This document shows positions 26,997 through 36,766 of a stretch of 59,466 nucleotides of DNA, in pieces. Position numbers and translations under genes: made by a program. The notes beneath the pieces are model-generated. The model worked only from the letters and a program-made list of their open reading frames with translations, searched no databases and was not told the DNA's origin. Source of the stretch: Silicimonas sp. (GTDB taxonomy: Bacteria; Pseudomonadota; Alphaproteobacteria; Rhodobacterales; Rhodobacteraceae). The stretch covers positions 1 through 59,466 of the forward strand of contig JAJEGW010000215.1 of NCBI GenBank assembly GCA_022819605.1, written 5' to 3'. Each line of letters begins with the position of its first letter. Within the stretch, counting starts at the first letter, position 1.

Positions 26997-27725
26997 TTAC
27001 GTGCCGAGTGGTTCGGGTCGGTGCCAGTTCTCGAGGATGCGTCCGCCGCTATGCCGTTGCCTTGCCCAGCGTATGCCGTTGGCGATGACGCGGCGGACGT
27101 GCTCGTTGTAGTAGATAGGGAAGGTCTCGTGGCCGGGACCGAAATAGAAGATGCGGCCACGGCCGCGCCTGAACGTGCAGCCGCTGCGGAACACCTCGCC
27201 GCCGCTGAACCATGACAGGAACAGCAATTCGTCGGGCTCTGGAATGTCGAACGGCTCGCCATACATTTCCGACTGCGGCACTTCAAAATAGGGCGGCAGG
27301 CCTTCGGCGATTGGGTGCGACGGCGTGACGACCCAGACACGCTCCAGATCGCCGTCGGGACGCTCGCGCCAGGACAGGTTGCAATTGGTTCCCATCAGGC
27401 GCTTGAATAGCTTGGAATGGTGGCCCGAATGGAGCACGACCAGCCCCATGCCGGCGAGAACGCGCTGATGCATGCGGTCGACCAGACCGTCACCGACTTC
27501 GTCATGGGCGACGTGGCCCCACCACAAGAGCACGTCCGTGGCATCGAGCACCTCGGCGGGAAGGCCTTGGTCGGCATCGTCGAGGCCAACCCGGCGCAAC
27601 TCGAAGCCTTCTCCTTCCAGCCCTTCCGCGACAGCGCCGTCGATGCCGCCCGGATAGATGGCGGTCGCCTTCGGCTGGAGCTTCTCGATGCGGCCTTCGT
27701 TCCATATGGTTACGCGAATGGTCAT
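26997..27725 (-). CDS. thuA: ThuA-family sugar-utilisation protein
   Basis: A 242-residue class I glutamine-amidotransferase-like (ThuA) protein from the ATG at 27725. Conserved stretches are [34 protein letters not shown], and [20 protein letters not shown] followed by [10 protein letters not shown]. ThuA of rhizobia is needed for use of trehalose, maltitol and related disaccharides and works with the dehydrogenase ThuB in a 3-keto-sugar route. Here it follows the ATPase gene by ten bases. Confidence 0.88.
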   Translation of the reverse strand: MTIRVTIWNEGRIEKLQPKATAIYPGGIDGAVAEGLEGEGFELRRVGLDDADQGLPAEVLDATDVLLWWGHVAHDEVGDGLVDRMHQRVLAGMGLVVLHSGHHSKLFKRLMGTNCNLSWRERPDGDLERVWVVTPSHPIAEGLPPYFEVPQSEMYGEPFDIPEPDELLFLSWFSGGEVFRSGCTFRRGRGRIFYFGPGHETFPIYYNEHVRRVIANGIRWARQRHSGGRILENWHRPEPLGT

Positions 27726-27735
27726 GTGCGACTTC

Positions 27736-28815
27736 CTAGCTGTGTTGGATGGCCGAACCGGTGTCGTCAAACAGGTGACAGGCGCTTTCCGCGACGCCGA
27801 GGTGCACCTTCTCGCCGACCCGCGCGGAGATGTCGCCGTCGAGGCGGGCTATGATCGGCTCGGACGGCTGACCGAGCGTCAGATAGGTTTCGACGCCGAG
27901 CCGCTCAACAACCGAGACCTCGGCGGCGATGGCGTCCGCCTGCTCGCTGAGCCTGAGATGTTCGGGCCTTATGCCGATCTGGATCCGGTCGCCGTCGGCG
28001 GCGGACAGATTGTCGGGCAGGGAAAGCACCCATCCGTTGTCGGCATGCGCCCGGACCTGCGCGCCGTTGGAGCGGCTGACCGTGGCCGGCAGGAGGTTCA
28101 TGCGCGGGGAACCGATGAAGGTGCCGACGAAGGTGTTGGCCGGGTACTTGTAGAGATCGATGGGGGCTGCGGACTGCGCCACCTCGCCGTCCTTGAGAAC
28201 GACGATCTTGTCGGCCATGGTCATTGCCTCGACCTGGTCGTGGGTAACGTAAATCACCGTTGCCGACAGCTCTTGGTGGAGCCGCTGCAGCTCGGCGCGC
28301 ATCTGCACGCGCAGCGAGGCGTCGAGATTGCTGAGCGGCTCGTCGAATAGGATGACGGAGGGCTTCTTGATGATCGCCCGTCCGATGGCGACACGCTGGC
28401 GCTGGCCGCCGGAAAGAGCCGCGGGCCGGCGCCCCAGCAGCTCGGAAAGCTGCAGTTTCTCGGCGACCTCATCGACCTCGCGGCGGATCGATTCCTTTGG
28501 GACCTTCTTCAGATCGAGTGAAAAGCCGATGTTCTGCGCCACCGTCATGTGCGGATAGAGCGCATAGGACTGGAAGACCATTGCGATGCCGCGCTTGTCG
28601 GGCGCAATCTCGTTCATGCGTTTGCCGTCAAGGAGAAATTCACCCTCGTTGATCGATTCAAGCCCGGCGATGAGGCGCAGCAGCGTCGATTTTCCGCAAC
28701 CGCTTGGTCCCACGAACACGGCGAATTCCCCGTCGTCGATATGAATGTCGACACCCTTGATGACGTCGACGGTGCCGAAGGATTTTCGAATGTTCTTGAG
28801 TTCAATGGTTGCCAT
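27736..28815 (-). CDS. Sugar ABC transporter ATPase, UgpC/MalK type
   Basis: A 359-residue ATPase of CUT1 type: Walker [10 protein letters not shown], signature [10 protein letters not shown], Walker [13 protein letters not shown], switch [12 protein letters not shown]-terminal OB-fold regulatory domain (about 235-355) contains [12 protein letters not shown], as in MalK and UgpC. It energises the two permeases upstream in the operon. Confidence 0.94.
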   Translation of the reverse strand: MATIELKNIRKSFGTVDVIKGVDIHIDDGEFAVFVGPSGCGKSTLLRLIAGLESINEGEFLLDGKRMNEIAPDKRGIAMVFQSYALYPHMTVAQNIGFSLDLKKVPKESIRREVDEVAEKLQLSELLGRRPAALSGGQRQRVAIGRAIIKKPSVILFDEPLSNLDASLRVQMRAELQRLHQELSATVIYVTHDQVEAMTMADKIVVLKDGEVAQSAAPIDLYKYPANTFVGTFIGSPRMNLLPATVSRSNGAQVRAHADNGWVLSLPDNLSAADGDRIQIGIRPEHLRLSEQADAIAAEVSVVERLGVETYLTLGQPSEPIIARLDGDISARVGEKVHLGVAESACHLFDDTGSAIQHS

Positions 28816-28836
28816 TGGGAAGTCCTTCCATGTCCA

Positions 28837-29751
28837 TCAGCCCTTGACCCCGCCACTGAAGGTCTGGACGAGAAAACGTCTTGCAAATCCGAATGCGATG
28901 ACGGCTGGCAGGGTATAGATGACGGCAAGCGCGGTCATGAATCCGTAGTCGAGCTGGTTGACCCGCATGTAGGCGCGGAAGAGGCCGAGCGGCAGCGTCT
29001 GAAGTTCCGACGATGAGAGGAAAATCAGCGGCATGAGGAAGTCGCCCCAGGCAATTATGAAGGCAAAGAGGCCGGCCGCGCCGAGGCCGGGAAGCGCCAG
29101 CGGAATGAGCACCCGGCGAATGCGCTGCATCAGCGTGGCGCCATCCATCACAGCTGCTTCCTCGTAGTCGCGCGGGATGGTGTCGAAAAAGGTCTTCATG
29201 ATCCAAAGGGCTAGCGGCAACTGCGTTGCCGCCAGGACCAGGATGATGCCAAGATAGCCGTCGATGAAACCGAATATGTGCATTGTCGGGCGAACGAGAT
29301 CCGACGGCACGATGGCGCGCACAACTGTGCCGACAGCGGCGTTGGCCGTCAGAAGAACCTTGTATAGAGGCACGATCAGCGCGGTCGGCGGCACGACGCG
29401 GATGAGAATGATCGTATAGAGGAAAGGCCGGCGCCACCATCCGGTGCTGCGCGAAAGCGCGTATCCGCCGAGCCCGCCGAGCACGACCACGACGAGCGTT
29501 GCCGTGCCAACGATGATGAGCGAGTTCACGATCCAAAGCAGTCCGTCGTGTACGGTGAAGATGTCGATGTAGTTGTTCAGCGTCCATTCGTCCGGCCAGG
29601 CCAGGAATTGTCCTGGCTCGGCGTCGAGCGAGGCGACGAACACCCATACAAAGGGAATGGCGCAATAGAGGCTGATGAGCGTCAGGATGCCGTAGGCAGC
29701 CATGTCCGTCGGTTTGAGGGGGGCGTCGTTTTGGGTTGCGGCATTCGACAT
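28837..29751 (-). CDS. Sugar ABC transporter permease, MalG type
   Basis: A 304-residue permease from the ATG at 29751, three bases after the previous stop. Six membrane segments are expected. The EAA loop reads DYEEAAVMDGATLMQRIRRV, followed by PLALPGLGAAGLFAFI and the MalG-type WGDFLMPLIFL. A longer open frame upstream is an overlap and not coding. Confidence 0.92.
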   Translation of the reverse strand: MSNAATQNDAPLKPTDMAAYGILTLISLYCAIPFVWVFVASLDAEPGQFLAWPDEWTLNNYIDIFTVHDGLLWIVNSLIIVGTATLVVVVLGGLGGYALSRSTGWWRRPFLYTIILIRVVPPTALIVPLYKVLLTANAAVGTVVRAIVPSDLVRPTMHIFGFIDGYLGIILVLAATQLPLALWIMKTFFDTIPRDYEEAAVMDGATLMQRIRRVLIPLALPGLGAAGLFAFIIAWGDFLMPLIFLSSSELQTLPLGLFRAYMRVNQLDYGFMTALAVIYTLPAVIAFGFARRFLVQTFSGGVKG

Positions 29752-29753
29752 GG

Positions 29754-30641
29754 TTACACCTGCACTTTCAGCACGCGGACATAGGCGATCCCGATGATCG
29801 CCGAGATGACAAGCATGACGACGGCGACGGCCGAGCCGAAGCCGAGCTGGTAGGCTGTAAAGGACTGATTGAAGATATAGATTCCGATGATTTCCGTAGC
29901 GCCGCCGGGACCGCCGCGGGTCAGCGCGTAAACGAGGCCGAACAACGCAATCGTCGTCACGGTGGACACCAGCATGTAGAGGAAGATTGTCGGCATCAGC
30001 AGCGGCAACGTCAGCCTGAAGAAGACCTGGCGTGGCGTCGCGCCGTCCATGCGGGCCGCCTCGTATAGCTCGCTCGATATGGAGCTGATCCCGGATGTCA
30101 GAAGGATCATGGCAAACGCAATGCCGCGCCATGTGTTGACGACGATGATCATGGTCAGCGGGAAGGTCGACAGCCAGTTCTGCGGCGGCACGCCGAACCA
30201 GGCGACGATCTGGTTGAGCGTCGCATGTTCGCCGCCGGCGAGCATGCTGACCCACATGAAGCCGGCAACCACTTCCGGCACGGCGTTCGGCATCAGGATG
30301 ATGGCGTTGATCACCGGCCGCAACTTCAGCGGGCGCCGCAGGAGGACCGCGGATATGAGCCCCAGGACGAACTGGCCGATGACGGCGGAGCCGAGCACGA
30401 ACCAGAAGGTCACGAAGAGCGAATTCCAGAATCCGCTGTCGGTGAACAGGCGCACATAGTTGCGGGTGCCCACGAAACGGGGGTTGAGGGCGCTGGGGCC
30501 GGACAGCGCCTCGTTGGTGAGGCTCAGGTAGATCGCATAGAAGGCCGGGTAGATCACGAAGGCGCCGAGAAGCAGAACGGACGGCAGCAGGAGCAGCTTG
30601 AGACGCCAGGCTGCGTGTTCCTCATAACTTGCAAGGGTCAT
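29754..30641 (-). CDS. Sugar ABC transporter permease, MalF type
   Basis: A 295-residue permease with about six membrane spans. The EAA loop is ELYEAARMDGATPRQVFFRL, followed by TLPLLMPTIFLYML. It is the partner of the MalG-type permease and is separated from the binding-protein gene by a strong hairpin. Confidence 0.92.
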   Translation of the reverse strand: MTLASYEEHAAWRLKLLLLPSVLLLGAFVIYPAFYAIYLSLTNEALSGPSALNPRFVGTRNYVRLFTDSGFWNSLFVTFWFVLGSAVIGQFVLGLISAVLLRRPLKLRPVINAIILMPNAVPEVVAGFMWVSMLAGGEHATLNQIVAWFGVPPQNWLSTFPLTMIIVVNTWRGIAFAMILLTSGISSISSELYEAARMDGATPRQVFFRLTLPLLMPTIFLYMLVSTVTTIALFGLVYALTRGGPGGATEIIGIYIFNQSFTAYQLGFGSAVAVVMLVISAIIGIAYVRVLKVQV

Positions 30642-30678
30642 CTGCGGTGTCGGTCCGGCCGTCGTTTGCCCGGCAGGT

Positions 30679-30705
30679 GGCGAAGCCGCGCGGGGCGGCT
30701 TCGCC
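30679..30705. terminator. Intercistronic hairpin between binding-protein and permease genes
   Basis: An 11-bp stem, GGCGAAGCCGC paired with GCGGCTTCGCC, with a 5-base loop. The position is again just after the binding-protein gene and before the first permease. Confidence 0.72.
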
Positions 30706-30744
30706 TTATTGGTGCCTTGAGATGGAGGATAGCACCGAGATCAA

Positions 30745-32040
30745 CTATTTGACAGCATCTTCGCCGAGCAGGTTGCGGCTGTATTCCACGAGAATCTCTT
30801 GCGCTCCGGCAGCGTCGGTTTCCTTGCGCAGCAGCGCTTCCGTGGCGCGGGCAACGCCCTCGGAGACGACCGAGAAGCCCGTCGCCGTCTTCAGGAACAC
30901 GCCGTCATCCACATTGGCGTGAATGGGAACGAGCGCCGTCAGCTTCTGGAAGTCGGGGTCCTGCGCCGCATCCCTGCGGCCTGGTATGTTGCCCAACCGC
31001 TCGGCATAGCCGACGGTCGCGTCCACCGAGCCGAGTTCCAGCAGCACCTTCTTTGCCAGTTCCAGATTTGCGGCCTTGGAATTGACGCCCCAGGGGCTGT
31101 CGATGTCGACGAGCACATACTGGCCGTCGTGCTGGCCGGGCACGGCCCAGGTGCCGACGGCGTCGGTAACGTCGGGGATCGGGTTGCGGGATTCGGGGCC
31201 CCAGTCATAGATGTAGCACCACGTGCCGCAGGTGGTGGCGACAAGCTCGCCGGCAGGGAACATTTCGTATTTCGGGATAATCCACGGCTCCGGACCAAGC
31301 AGCGGGTCGATGGGCATGAGGTCGTTGTTGATCAGCTCGGCATAGAAGCCGAAGACGTCCTTGATGCCGGGCCCGGTCAGGTTGAGCGTGCCGTCGTCAT
31401 TGGCGATCTGCGGTGTGGAACTGCCCATGATGAGATAGGTAAAGCCTTCTCCGAAGGCACCGCCGCCCCAGGTTATGCCGGCCGGAAACATCAGGCCGTA
31501 GGCGCCGGTCTTTTCCTTGATCTCCTTGGCACGGTCCATCAGTTCCTGCCAGTTTTTCGGCTGTTCCGTGGAAATGCCGGCCGCTTCGAGAATGTCGCGG
31601 CGGAAATAGATCTGCTGCACGTTCAGCATCGCCGGCAATACGTAGATTTCGCCGTCTCCGGCGGTCACCAGCGCCTTGGCGACATCGAACAGGTGCTCAT
31701 AGCCGTCCCAGTTCTTCAGCTCTTCGCCGACCTGCGCGAGATATCCGGCCGCGACCATGTCGGCCACGTCCTGGCCGCGCGGGGCGGTAAACAGATCGGG
31801 TGCGTTGCCGGCGCGAAGCTCTGTCAGGATTTTGGTCAGGTAGTCTTTTTCCGGCGCCGGATACTCCACCACCTCGATCGTAACGCCGTATTTCTCCTCG
31901 ATGGCCGGCACGACCGCCATCAGGGCGTCAATGCGCGCCTGCCGGTGTTCGGCGATCCGCAAGGTTTCGGCCGACGCGAGGCCCGTGAATGTCATGAGGC
32001 CAGCGACGCAGGCGCCGACCAGGGATAGTCTTTGGAACAT
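30745..32040 (-). CDS. Sugar ABC transporter, family 1 extracellular binding protein
   Basis: A 431-residue protein from the ATG at 32040, with GGAGGAG just upstream. It has a Sec signal peptide, MFQRLSLVGACVAGLMTFTG, ending in LASA. Characteristic family 1 features are ILTELRAGNAPDLFTAPRG near residue 60 and PWGVNSKAANLELAKKVLLE in the second half. It captures the sugar, probably a disaccharide or polyol given ThuA in the operon. Confidence 0.92.
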   Translation of the reverse strand: MFQRLSLVGACVAGLMTFTGLASAETLRIAEHRQARIDALMAVVPAIEEKYGVTIEVVEYPAPEKDYLTKILTELRAGNAPDLFTAPRGQDVADMVAAGYLAQVGEELKNWDGYEHLFDVAKALVTAGDGEIYVLPAMLNVQQIYFRRDILEAAGISTEQPKNWQELMDRAKEIKEKTGAYGLMFPAGITWGGGAFGEGFTYLIMGSSTPQIANDDGTLNLTGPGIKDVFGFYAELINNDLMPIDPLLGPEPWIIPKYEMFPAGELVATTCGTWCYIYDWGPESRNPIPDVTDAVGTWAVPGQHDGQYVLVDIDSPWGVNSKAANLELAKKVLLELGSVDATVGYAERLGNIPGRRDAAQDPDFQKLTALVPIHANVDDGVFLKTATGFSVVSEGVARATEALLRKETDAAGAQEILVEYSRNLLGEDAVK

Positions 32041-32101
32041 TATCTCCTCCCAACCAAGCTCGGTATCGAGCAATTGACGTCATGTCTTCAGTGCGATATT
32101 T

Positions 32102-32129
32102 ATTGTACACGTATTCATAAAATTTGCAA
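32102..32129 (-). promoter_or_regulatory. Promoter of the thu-like operon with overlapping operator
   Basis: On the minus strand TTGCAA (32124-32129) and TACAAT (32102-32107) are 16 bases apart, upstream of the binding-protein start. A 14-bp LacI-type site, TGTACACGTATTCA on the plus strand (32104-32117), with CG at its centre, overlaps the spacer and -10 box. Occupation would block transcription. Confidence 0.6.
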
Positions 32130-32209
32130 TATGGAAGATTCTGTTGCCAATGCCGAAAAAAGAATGGGTAAAACCAACATGTTAAATTGTAAGATGAGAT
32201 TTATGAGTG

Positions 32210-32223
32210 TGTAAACGTCTACA
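32210..32223. promoter_or_regulatory. Second LacI-type operator candidate
   Basis: TGTAAACGTCTACA is a 14-bp palindrome with one mismatch and the central CG typical of LacI-family operators. It shares TGTA-ACGT-T-CA with the site at 32104. The centres are 106 bp apart, about ten helical turns. It lies 26 bp before the start of the Gfo/Idh/MocA gene, so it could govern that gene or support repression by looping. Confidence 0.5.
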
Positions 32224-32249
32224 ATTTTTTTTCTTGAGGTGAACCCGCC

Positions 32250-33257
32250 ATGTCGCGAAAACTACGCTTGGCCGTCGTCGGAACCGGTCGGAAAGCAGTC
32301 GAATATGCAAAGAGCTGGCTGCAGATGCCCAGCGTTTCAATTGTCGCCGCCGCCGATACCAGTGCCGAAGCGCGGGACCGCTTTGCCGGGCTGTGCAAGG
32401 AGTGCGGCCACGCGGCGCCGGACCTGTTCGACGATGTCCATGCGCTCGTGCGCACCTGCCGCAATGAAATAGATGCTGTCTACCTTTCCACACCGCACGT
32501 CTTCCATGCCAAGGGCGCCATGGCGGTGGTCGAGGCCGGGCTCGACCTGCTGCTGGAAAAACCCATGGTGACAACCGTCGCGGAGGCCGAAGCGCTCGTT
32601 GCTGCATGCCGCAAGAGTGACGTGACGGCCGTTGTCGCCTATCAGGGCGGTCTTTCGCCGCTCGTTCATGACACCGGCCGGCGCGCGGGGACGGGCGAGT
32701 TTGGGGAACTCGTCTCCATTTCCGGGAACATCTGGGAGAACTGGGCCAGGCAGTACAGCGGGCAGTGGAAACAGAAACCGGAGATTTCAGGCGGCGGTTT
32801 CATGTTCGACACCGGTGCCCACATGATGAACACGGTGTGTGCGCTGGCCGGATCCGACTTTGTCCGCGTGTCTGCCTACATGAACGATCGCGGCCGCCAG
32901 GTGGACATTGCAAGCGTCGTGGCGGCGCGGTTGCGCGACGGCCCACTCGTTACGCTGAATGCCGTCGGCGATGCGCCGTCGCGATGCGCGTCGCACATCT
33001 GTCTCTTTTTTACCGAAGCCACGGTGCGCATCGATGCCTGGGGCCAGTGGCGGGAGATCGTCTCGCCGCAGGGGACGGTCGAGCGCGAGGAAATGGAGAT
33101 CGTCGACAACCCGCTACTCACATTCATGGCCATTCGCGACGACCGCATGCAGAACCATTCGCCGGTGGAGCACGGGCTGCGGGTGGCCAGGCTTTGGGAC
33201 GCCATCAAGGCCTCGGCGTCCAATGACGGCGAAGCCGTCTCGGTGGCCGCATCCTGA
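32250..33257 (+). CDS. Gfo/Idh/MocA-family oxidoreductase (ThuB-like role)
   Basis: A 335-residue NAD(P)-dependent dehydrogenase. The Rossmann start is LRLAVVGTGRKAVEYAKSW. The conserved catalytic lysine of the family lies in LLLEKPMVT, in the position of the EKP motif. The C-terminal domain has GGGFMFDTGAHMMNTV, containing the conserved D-x-G-x-H. Members oxidise sugar hydroxyls, including trehalose in ThuB. It is transcribed divergently from the sugar operon, so it is the likely oxidising partner of ThuA. Confidence 0.9.
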   Translation: MSRKLRLAVVGTGRKAVEYAKSWLQMPSVSIVAAADTSAEARDRFAGLCKECGHAAPDLFDDVHALVRTCRNEIDAVYLSTPHVFHAKGAMAVVEAGLDLLLEKPMVTTVAEAEALVAACRKSDVTAVVAYQGGLSPLVHDTGRRAGTGEFGELVSISGNIWENWARQYSGQWKQKPEISGGGFMFDTGAHMMNTVCALAGSDFVRVSAYMNDRGRQVDIASVVAARLRDGPLVTLNAVGDAPSRCASHICLFFTEATVRIDAWGQWREIVSPQGTVEREEMEIVDNPLLTFMAIRDDRMQNHSPVEHGLRVARLWDAIKASASNDGEAVSVAAS

Positions 33258-33757
33258 TCGCAGGTGTGAGAAGAAAGCGCCGAACAAATTTGTCTTCTCC
33301 GAGAGTTTCGTGCTTCCCGGGAAGGCCAGCTTTCCAAACTACGGAAAGGACTCGATTGCGGAAGTGTTAGGGAAGCACCAAAATCCTGGGGGTCAATGCG
33401 CCGTGGAGAAGAAGATCTCGCGACCCACCGTCTATATTTTCGGTGCTCCACTTTGGCTTGAGATGCCGTAATGGGGCGGCGATTCGCACCAGCGCCGGTT
33501 CGGATCGGAAAGTGGAAATGTGGCCGGTTTGGTGTCGTTGTCCCTGCCACGCACAACATGTGCTATTGTGGGTGGCAGGTGTAGGGAAACGCGACAAGCA
33601 TCTGCGATTGAAGACAGCTGCAAAAACTGTCCATGGCTGGCATTGCTCATCCATTGACCCTGGCCACCCGAAGAGCGGGGTCATGTCGTGGACGCAAAGT
33701 GCGTTCAGCCCTGTTAGAGGCGGCCCGCCCGATCAACGAGCAGGCGGGGCCAGCGGG
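33258..33757. repeat. Gene-free stretch containing a half copy of the MITE-like repeat (33372-33463)
   Basis: Positions 33372-33463 match 12235-12326 over about 92 bp, starting GAAGCACCAAAATCCTGGGG and ending TTGGCTTGAG. The right terminal repeat is absent. The rest of this 500-bp stretch has no convincing gene. A GC-rich partial hairpin just before 33757 may terminate the amino-acid transporter operon. Confidence 0.6.
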
Positions 33758-34555
33758 TCAGAGCATGCTGCGAACCGGGTCACTCGGTGATGGATCGTAG
33801 CCGAGGATGTCGTCGAAGAGTTCGGCAACCTTGCCTTCGGCAACCATTTCGGCCCTGGTGGCATTGATGGCACGCACCAGGTTCGGCTTGCCCTTCTTGA
33901 CCGCCCATCCGAGTTGCGCAGGATCGATCAATCCCGGAAGCGACCGTAGTGGCAGTTTCGACTTGGTGATCGCGTAATTTGCGGCAATGCTCTCCAGAAT
34001 GATTGCCTCAATGTTGCCGTTTACGAGATCCTGCATGCCGTCGACGTCGGCCTTGTAGGCCTTCAGGTTGCCGCCGAGCTGTTCGACGATGGGAATGAAT
34101 GTCGACGCGGCGATTGCGCCAATGTCCTTTCCTCGAAGTTCGTCTGCCGAGGCATAGCCGGAGTCTCTGTGGACAACGACGCGGGCACCGGTCTCGATCC
34201 ATCCGTCGCAGAATGTAACCGCTTTCTGCCGTTCCGCAGTAATGCCCATGGCATTGCCGACGATATCGAAGTGGTCAGCCTGGAGGCCAACGAGCATCGA
34301 GTCCCATTTGACGATGACCGGCTGGTAGTCCAGTTCAAGGCGATTGCAAATCTCGCCCATGATCCTCATTTCCAGCCCGTCCAGTTCACCGCTTGGCTTT
34401 CGCATGCTGAACGGCGGATAGGTACCTTCAGTGGCGGACGTCAGAACGCCGGGGGTGAGCAGTTCCAGGTCGGACGCAGCCCGGCCAGCAACTGGGGCAA
34501 CAGCCGTCGCTGCCATGGCGGCACCTGCCTTGCCAAGGAATTCTCGTCTTTTCAT
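33758..34555 (-). CDS. Polar amino-acid-type ABC transporter, family 3 binding protein with Tat signal
   Basis: A 265-residue protein beginning MKRREFLGKAGAAMAATAVA, a twin-arginine signal (RREFL). The mature domain has family 3 landmarks: TEGTYPPFSMRKPSGELDGL, VKWDSMLVGLQADHFDIVGN and ERQKAVTFCDGW. Export in folded form by Tat is expected. It is the last gene of its operon, unlike the other binding proteins here, which come first or directly before the permeases. The neighbouring enzymes suggest a nitrogen-containing ligand. Confidence 0.9.
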   Translation of the reverse strand: MKRREFLGKAGAAMAATAVAPVAGRAASDLELLTPGVLTSATEGTYPPFSMRKPSGELDGLEMRIMGEICNRLELDYQPVIVKWDSMLVGLQADHFDIVGNAMGITAERQKAVTFCDGWIETGARVVVHRDSGYASADELRGKDIGAIAASTFIPIVEQLGGNLKAYKADVDGMQDLVNGNIEAIILESIAANYAITKSKLPLRSLPGLIDPAQLGWAVKKGKPNLVRAINATRAEMVAEGKVAELFDDILGYDPSPSDPVRSML

Positions 34556-34601
34556 GGTCGTATCCTCCTGTGATTCACGTTTGGGGTTTCACGGTCGATT
34601 A

Positions 34602-35273
34602 TCAAATTTCCAGGGAATATTTTCTTTCGTACCACGACGCGAATTGGCTGAGTACCGTGTTCATGATCAAATAGATGATGGCCGCAGCGATAAGGAAATC
34701 AAACGGTCGGAAAGTCTCTGCAAGGGCAAGCTGGGCGAACATGGTCACCTCGATGATCGTGATCGTCGACAGGAGTGACGTGTTCTTCAGCGTGTTTATC
34801 GCTTCATTGGTCATGGCCGGCACCACGATGCGGATCACTTGGGGAAGGATTATGTGCCGCATCATCATCGCCGGGCTCATGCCCAGCGCCAGTGCCGACT
34901 CGGTCTGCCCGCGCGGGATTGCGAGGAATCCGGATCGAAATACCTCAGCTACATAGGCTCCGCTGCTGATCGCCAGCGCAGCGACCCCGGCGACAAATGG
35001 GGACAGGCGGAAGCCCGAAACATGGGGAATCCCGAAGTAAATGATGAAAATCTGGATGAGACTCGGTGTACCCCGCACGAACCAGATGTAGAATTCTGCC
35101 GGCCAGCGATACCACCGGCTGCGGGATGACTTTCCCAGTGTGGTGATGAGCCCGATCACCCAACTGATGACGATTGCGAGAAACGAGATTTCCAGCGCAA
35201 TGACGGCTGCGTGGAAGAACCCGACGGTGTAGGGCGCGAACCAGTTAACGTAGTCTATGATACTGCTTATCAT
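34602..35273 (-). CDS. Polar amino-acid-type ABC transporter permease (HisM/GlnP type)
   Basis: A 223-residue permease with about five membrane spans. The family signature reads GTPSLIQIFIIYFGIP near residue 70 and AYVAEVFRSGFLAIPRGQTE near 110. NEAINTLKNTSLLSTITI is the conserved later segment. Only one permease gene is present, so it probably works as a homodimer. Confidence 0.93.
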   Translation of the reverse strand: MISSIIDYVNWFAPYTVGFFHAAVIALEISFLAIVISWVIGLITTLGKSSRSRWYRWPAEFYIWFVRGTPSLIQIFIIYFGIPHVSGFRLSPFVAGVAALAISSGAYVAEVFRSGFLAIPRGQTESALALGMSPAMMMRHIILPQVIRIVVPAMTNEAINTLKNTSLLSTITIIEVTMFAQLALAETFRPFDFLIAAAIIYLIMNTVLSQFASWYERKYSLEI

Positions 35274-35290
35274 TTGCGGATTTCCATCGC

Positions 35291-36088
35291 CTATTGGTGG
35301 TGCAGAACACGGTTCAGGAATTGCTGCGTGTGTGCATTCTCTGGAGAACCAAGAACGTCGGGCGACGGACCGATTTCCTCGATGCGGCCGTTGTACAGAA
35401 AAGCCGTACGGTGGCTCACGTGTCGGGCAAATCCCATCTCGTGCGTGACCACAATCATCGTCATCCCGCTCCTGGCAAGTTCGCCCATGATGTCGAGAAC
35501 CTCACCGACCAGTTCCGGGTCGAGCGCGGAGGTAACCTCATCGAAGAGCATCAGCTTTGGTTCCATGGCCAAGGCACGCGCGATCGCGACACGCTGTTGC
35601 TGGCCGCCGGAAAGCTGGCGCGGAAATGAGTCACGCTTTTCGGGAAGTCCGATCATCTCCAGCAATTCGGACGCGTGTTCGCGTGCGACGGCGGGTCTTG
35701 TTCGGCGGACCCGGATTGGTGCTTCAGTAATGTTCTCAAGAACGGTCTTGTGAGGCCACAGGTTGAAGTTCTGGAAAACCATGCCGACCGATGCCCGCAG
35801 CCGGGTCAGCTCCCGGGCGGCGCGCCATGAGGAACCCTTGAAGTCGTAGCGGACCCGTTCTCCTTCCAGCATCAGCGTTCCGCTGTCTGGCACTTCAAGG
35901 AGGTTGATGCAGCGGAGAAGCGTGCTTTTCCCCGATCCGCTCGGACCGATGAGTGCCAGGACTTCGCCTTGACCGACCGAGAGGCTGATGTCGTCAAGAA
36001 CGACAGTTTCCCCGAAATTCTTGCGGAGATGAATCAGGCTGATCAGATCCGTGAATTCGCCTGGTGAGTCCGATGCAACGGGATCCAT
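35291..36088 (-). CDS. Polar amino-acid-type ABC transporter ATPase (GlnQ/HisP type)
   Basis: A 265-residue ATPase: Walker A GPSGSGKST, signature LSGGQQQRVA, Walker B LMLFDEVTSALD, switch VTHEMGFARH. VFQNFNLWPHKTVLENIT is the usual Q-loop region. It is the first gene of the operon, an order of ATPase, permease, binding protein. Confidence 0.94.
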   Translation of the reverse strand: MDPVASDSPGEFTDLISLIHLRKNFGETVVLDDISLSVGQGEVLALIGPSGSGKSTLLRCINLLEVPDSGTLMLEGERVRYDFKGSSWRAARELTRLRASVGMVFQNFNLWPHKTVLENITEAPIRVRRTRPAVAREHASELLEMIGLPEKRDSFPRQLSGGQQQRVAIARALAMEPKLMLFDEVTSALDPELVGEVLDIMGELARSGMTMIVVTHEMGFARHVSHRTAFLYNGRIEEIGPSPDVLGSPENAHTQQFLNRVLHHQ

Positions 36089-36766
36089 GCGAAATCCTTC
36101 TTGCGCAACGTCATTTTAGTCCGGCGTCGCATTCAAAGTTGCGGCAAAGAGACAGCGTTTTGCGTAATTCACGCATGCCACATTTCCTGTTCACGAATTC
36201 CAAGATGATGGAACGCGGGTTGGACAGAGTCCGACCTGATCCGGCGAGGCAAGCGCCCGGACCACGAACTTGTCTGCGAACCGGAGGTTTCGACACAATC
36301 CGGTTCGAGGGGACCGGCAAATGCGCGGATGCGACCTGCGAACGACTCGGGCAAAGCGGGGACTTCCGATTTCCGGTGCCGTTCAAGACCGCACGCGCTC
36401 ACTTGGAAACGGCTGCTGTTCATGTCGGATCCACCGGCCAGGCATTCGGTTCCGACATGCGGGGCTGGACCGGCGTTTTGCCGACGATCCCCGGTCCAAC
36501 AGTGCCGAATTGTCTAGCTGTCCCAACCGGTTTTTTGCCGGGGGCGTTCCGTAAGGCTCTTCCGTTCGGTAACGGTTGTCCGCCTGTCGGATGGCGTCAT
36601 GAACCGGGCAGATCAAGTCAAAATGACAGCGGTGTCCTGTCTTATCCTCGTTTCCGTTCCCGGACCTTGAACGCTGGCCCTGTCACATTGGGACGATGTC
36701 CATGACGGCCCGTAACCCGGGGCGCGTTGGGGCGGGCCGGTACCAGCGGCGTAACAGTCTCCGGAT
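36089..36766. other. Divergent intergenic region, no gene seen
   Basis: About 680 bases between the ABC ATPase gene and the flavin monooxygenase gene. Open frames are present on both strands but show no family resemblance. It should contain promoters for both directions. I could not identify a convincing operator or hairpin. Confidence 0.5.

Noticed and set aside
30799..32028. 409-residue plus-strand open frame over the sugar binding-protein gene
   Set aside because: The minus-strand frame has a signal peptide, ribosome site and family 1 motifs; the plus frame is a GC-bias artefact.
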